6,512 bases of DNA from Methanobacterium sp. (GTDB lineage Archaea; Methanobacteriota; Methanobacteria; Methanobacteriales; Methanobacteriaceae): positions 1 through 6,512 of the forward strand of contig WASR01000340.1 of assembly GCA_009712615.1 (NCBI GenBank), read 5' to 3'. Below the pieces are notes generated by a model. The model did not search any database, was not told the origin of the DNA, and saw only the letters and a list, made by a program, of their open reading frames with translations. The position numbers were made by a program, and so were the translations under genes. Shown piece by piece: positions 4,227 through 6,512 of the stretch. Positions within the stretch are counted from its first letter, which is position 1. Every line of letters starts with the position of its first letter.

Positions 4227-6374
4227 TCATGGTTTTAAGATCTCGTCTGCATATTCAGATATTGTGAAGCAGAATGTTGCACCCTTTCCAAGTTCAGATT
4301 CTACCCAAATGTTACCATCGTGTCTATCAACTATTCTTTTACAGATGGACAAACCCATACCAGTACCTTCATACTCTTTTCTGGTGTGAAGTCTTTTGAA
4401 AATGTCAAATATCTGGTCATGATACTTTGGGTCTATGCCTATTCCATTATCGCTCACTGTTACTAACCAGTGATTCTCAAATTTTTGGGCTGAAATATTA
4501 ATTTCTACATGTTTTTGGTAGTGAAATTTGAGGGCGTTTCCAATCAAATTCTGTAACAGTTGCTTAATTTGGACGGGATCTGCCTTGATTTCTGGCAGAT
4601 TTTCGTAATGTATAGCTGCATTTGATTCAGTGATGGAAGATTTAAGATCCAACAAAACAGTGTCTACTAGAACATTTAAATCAATCCACTGAAACTCTGA
4701 TGACCTGCTGTTCAATCTGGAGTAGGATAATAAGTCATCAATTAATTTTTTCATCCTCTGAGCACCTTCAACAATAAAATCAATGTATTCATCTGCATTG
4801 TCATCTAATTTGCCCCTGTAACGTCTTTCTAAAAGTTGGGTGAAACTTGAAACCATTCTCAGAGGTTCCTGAAGATCGTGGGATGCAACGTATGCAAACT
4901 GCTCCAATTCTTTGTTGGATATCATCAGTTGATTGATCATGTGCTTCAAACTCGTCTGGGCAACTATTAATTCATTGTTGGTTAGTTGTAGTTCATTTTT
5001 TGTGGATCTCAAGTTTTCATTGGAGGCCTGCAATTTTTCGGTGAGTTTCTGCCCCTGTTCAAATAGTCTTTGTTTAAGATTTTCAACTTGTTTCCGTTCG
5101 GTGATGTCATGTCCGACAAAAAGGGCCCCATTTAGCCGGTTATTCCTGTAGATCATCTTTATATTGAAAAGCATCCAGCTTAACTCTCCATAATTGTCCA
5201 TTATCTGGTACTCGATGTTTTCGTTTATATTTTGACCTTTCATTGCTTTATTGATCATACATTCAAAATTCTCACGGCTTTTTGGCTCTAAAATATCCAG
5301 GGGATTTTTGTTCATCAGTTCTCCCTTTGAGAGCCTTATGAGTTTGCAAAATGCATCATTCACACTCTTAAAACTTGGGCCATTAAAATCAATTTCAAAT
5401 ATTGGGGTTGGTGCACAGTTAACCAGATGTTTATATTCCTTTTCACTCTCTTGAAGGGCTTTTTCCATTTTTTTTCTTTTAGTTATGTCTAAAATAAGTG
5501 CTACTCCATTAAAACAGACTTCATCAAGCATTGCACATGCTATGATTATGGACATGTGTGATCCGTCTTTTCTCTTGTACACCTTTTCAAAGGGCTTTTG
5601 ATTGGCTCCAAAGGTTTTAAGTTCCATTATAGAGGCAACATCTGTGTACCTGTATTCTGGTGGCGTCATATCATACCAGTCCAATGCCCCGGACTCGAGA
5701 TCATCCCTGGTGTAACCCACCATTTCAAGAAATTTGTCGTTTGCATCAATTATTTTGTGGTCCATGTTCCAGTAGATCACTCCGAAAAGCCCGGATTCAT
5801 AAAACAAACCTGATTCATACAGTCTACAGTACCTATTTTCATATTCAACTAATGCCTCTTCGAAACTTGTAACTGGTTCTATTCCCTTCACATGTTTTAT
5901 GTTGATGATATGCGATTTTTCGTCACATTTTTTAATTTTAATAGACTCCCCGACACTCACAACGTGGTGTATAATGAATCTCACAGTTCCATCAACAACA
6001 ACAGGGTAGTTGATTGAGTTCCACCTTAATTTTTCAATTTTTTTATCAGACGATCGTGGGATGTAATGATCTATGATGCCAAGATCATCAGGATCACCAG
6101 TTTTAATCACCTTAGAAATAGATTTTCTCACATGGTCCAGGTTCTGGTCTGCAAAGTCTTTATCATCTGCAGTTTTAATCAATTCAAAAAAGCTTTTCCC
6201 AATTAGATCACCTTTATTCATCCCTGTTCTTTCGAGATAAACATCTGTTACTCCTACGATGGTGAAATTGGGAATATCAGTTTTAAGAATTAATTTAGAT
6301 TCTGGCAATGCATTAAAAACTTGTTCAAACTCCGAACAATCCATTGTTTTATCAATTCCATTTGAAACCGTCAC
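4227..6374 (-). CDS. Soluble triple-PAS sensor histidine kinase
   Basis: The 715-residue product has no signal peptide or membrane segment, so it should sense a cytoplasmic cue. PAS1 (about 15-140) has the divergent form ending WNSINYPVV ... IIHHVVSV. PAS2 (about 190-300) and PAS3 (about 306-428) end in the PAC-type DITKRKK and DITERKQ. A coiled coil (about 428-490) leads to the HisKA domain (about 490-555) with ASHDLQEPLR, phospho-acceptor H499. The ATPase domain (about 600-707) has the N box (NLIGNALKFH, N613), G1 box (DNGIGI, D642), F box (IFDIFKRLH) and G2 box (GTGMGLS, 670-676), all intact, so it should autophosphorylate. No receiver domain or response regulator is present here, making it an orphan in this window. 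The GTG start at 6374 has GGTGAT 3 nt upstream (6378-6383), equivalent to normal spacing from GGAGG; ATG at residue 11 has only a weak site. The ligand cannot be read from the sequence. Confidence 0.92.
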   Translation of the reverse strand: MTVSNGIDKTMDCSEFEQVFNALPESKLILKTDIPNFTIVGVTDVYLERTGMNKGDLIGKSFFELIKTADDKDFADQNLDHVRKSISKVIKTGDPDDLGIIDHYIPRSSDKKIEKLRWNSINYPVVVDGTVRFIIHHVVSVGESIKIKKCDEKSHIINIKHVKGIEPVTSFEEALVEYENRYCRLYESGLFYESGLFGVIYWNMDHKIIDANDKFLEMVGYTRDDLESGALDWYDMTPPEYRYTDVASIMELKTFGANQKPFEKVYKRKDGSHMSIIIACAMLDEVCFNGVALILDITKRKKMEKALQESEKEYKHLVNCAPTPIFEIDFNGPSFKSVNDAFCKLIRLSKGELMNKNPLDILEPKSRENFECMINKAMKGQNINENIEYQIMDNYGELSWMLFNIKMIYRNNRLNGALFVGHDITERKQVENLKQRLFEQGQKLTEKLQASNENLRSTKNELQLTNNELIVAQTSLKHMINQLMISNKELEQFAYVASHDLQEPLRMVSSFTQLLERRYRGKLDDNADEYIDFIVEGAQRMKKLIDDLLSYSRLNSRSSEFQWIDLNVLVDTVLLDLKSSITESNAAIHYENLPEIKADPVQIKQLLQNLIGNALKFHYQKHVEINISAQKFENHWLVTVSDNGIGIDPKYHDQIFDIFKRLHTRKEYEGTGMGLSICKRIVDRHDGNIWVESELGKGATFCFTISEYADEILKP
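5784..5819 (-). repeat. 18-bp in-frame tandem duplication inside the kinase gene
   Basis: Residues 186-191 and 192-197 are both YESGLF. The two 18-base copies encode identical residues but differ at several positions, all synonymous, so the duplication is old or the peptide is under selection. It lies just at the entrance to PAS2, where related proteins usually have one such stretch. Confidence 0.85.
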
Positions 6375-6460
6375 AAAATCACCCGATAAAAATCATAACA
6401 ATTACACAAAGAGACCGATGTTATTATTATTGGTTGAAGAGAATATTAAACTATCGTTAG

Positions 6461-6471
6461 TTTTAAATATA
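6461..6471 (-). promoter_or_regulatory. Possible TATA box for the histidine kinase gene
   Basis: TATATTTAAAA on the minus strand lies about 90 nt upstream of the GTG start, predicting transcription from near 6440 and a leader of about 65 nt. The region is very AT-rich, so other sites cannot be excluded. Confidence 0.35.
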
Positions 6472-6481
6472 GAAACTTTTA

Positions 6482-6498
6482 ATTTAAAAATTTTAAAT
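6482..6498. repeat. 17-bp AT-only palindrome upstream of the kinase promoter
   Basis: ATTTAAAA and TTTTAAAT form perfect 8-bp arms around one A, just upstream of the proposed TATA box. In such AT-rich DNA this can arise by chance; a regulator site is only a possibility. Confidence 0.25.
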
Positions 6499-6512
6499 GA
6501 GTGGATGAATAA

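Noticed and set aside
4933..5872. Several short plus-strand frames inside the kinase gene
   Set aside because: All are antisense to intact PAS and coiled-coil coding sequence and lack initiation signals or family resemblance.

Overview
The window looks like chromosomal DNA of a pseudomurein-walled methanogenic archaeon, most likely Methanobacterium or a close relative. It is AT-rich. Translation starts are preceded by strong Shine-Dalgarno sequences, and TATA-like boxes and oligo-T stops are archaeal in style. The leftmost gene carries pseudomurein-binding repeats, a domain found in Methanobacteriales and their viruses. This placement is an inference from gene content, not from a phylogenetic marker.

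Layout: (1) 1-914, minus strand, cut by the window edge: a secreted protein with a signal peptide, two pseudomurein-binding repeats and a transglutaminase-like cysteine-peptidase domain. It is probably a cell-wall remodelling enzyme, and it appears to start at ATT. (2) 1148-2077, minus strand: three small genes in transcription order, a 4-oxalocrotonate tautomerase-family protein, a one-domain cupin and a dimeric alpha/beta-barrel protein (antibiotic-biosynthesis-monooxygenase type). The last two are 22 nt apart and almost certainly form an operon. (3) 2078-2441: a divergent intergenic region with two adjacent inverted repeats. (4) 2442-3596, plus strand: a secreted eight-repeat PQQ-like beta-propeller protein, followed by two oligo-T tracts. 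(5) 3739-4077, minus strand: a YbjQ-family (UPF0145) protein whose conserved N-terminus is only recovered if translation starts at ATT or if there is a one-base lesion. (6) 4227-6374, minus strand: a soluble orphan sensor histidine kinase with three PAS domains.

The genes do not form one obvious pathway. Two products are exported and probably work at or outside the pseudomurein wall. The tautomerase/cupin/barrel trio looks like small-molecule chemistry or detoxification with unknown substrates. The kinase is a cytoplasmic sensor with no response regulator in the window.

The most interesting points are the two independent ATT start candidates, both well placed behind Shine-Dalgarno sequences and both restoring an expected N-terminus, the tautomerase homologue that lacks both classical substrate-binding arginines, and the paired inverted repeats upstream of the propeller gene. 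I saw no CRISPR array, tRNA, rRNA, insertion sequence or clear new multi-gene system.
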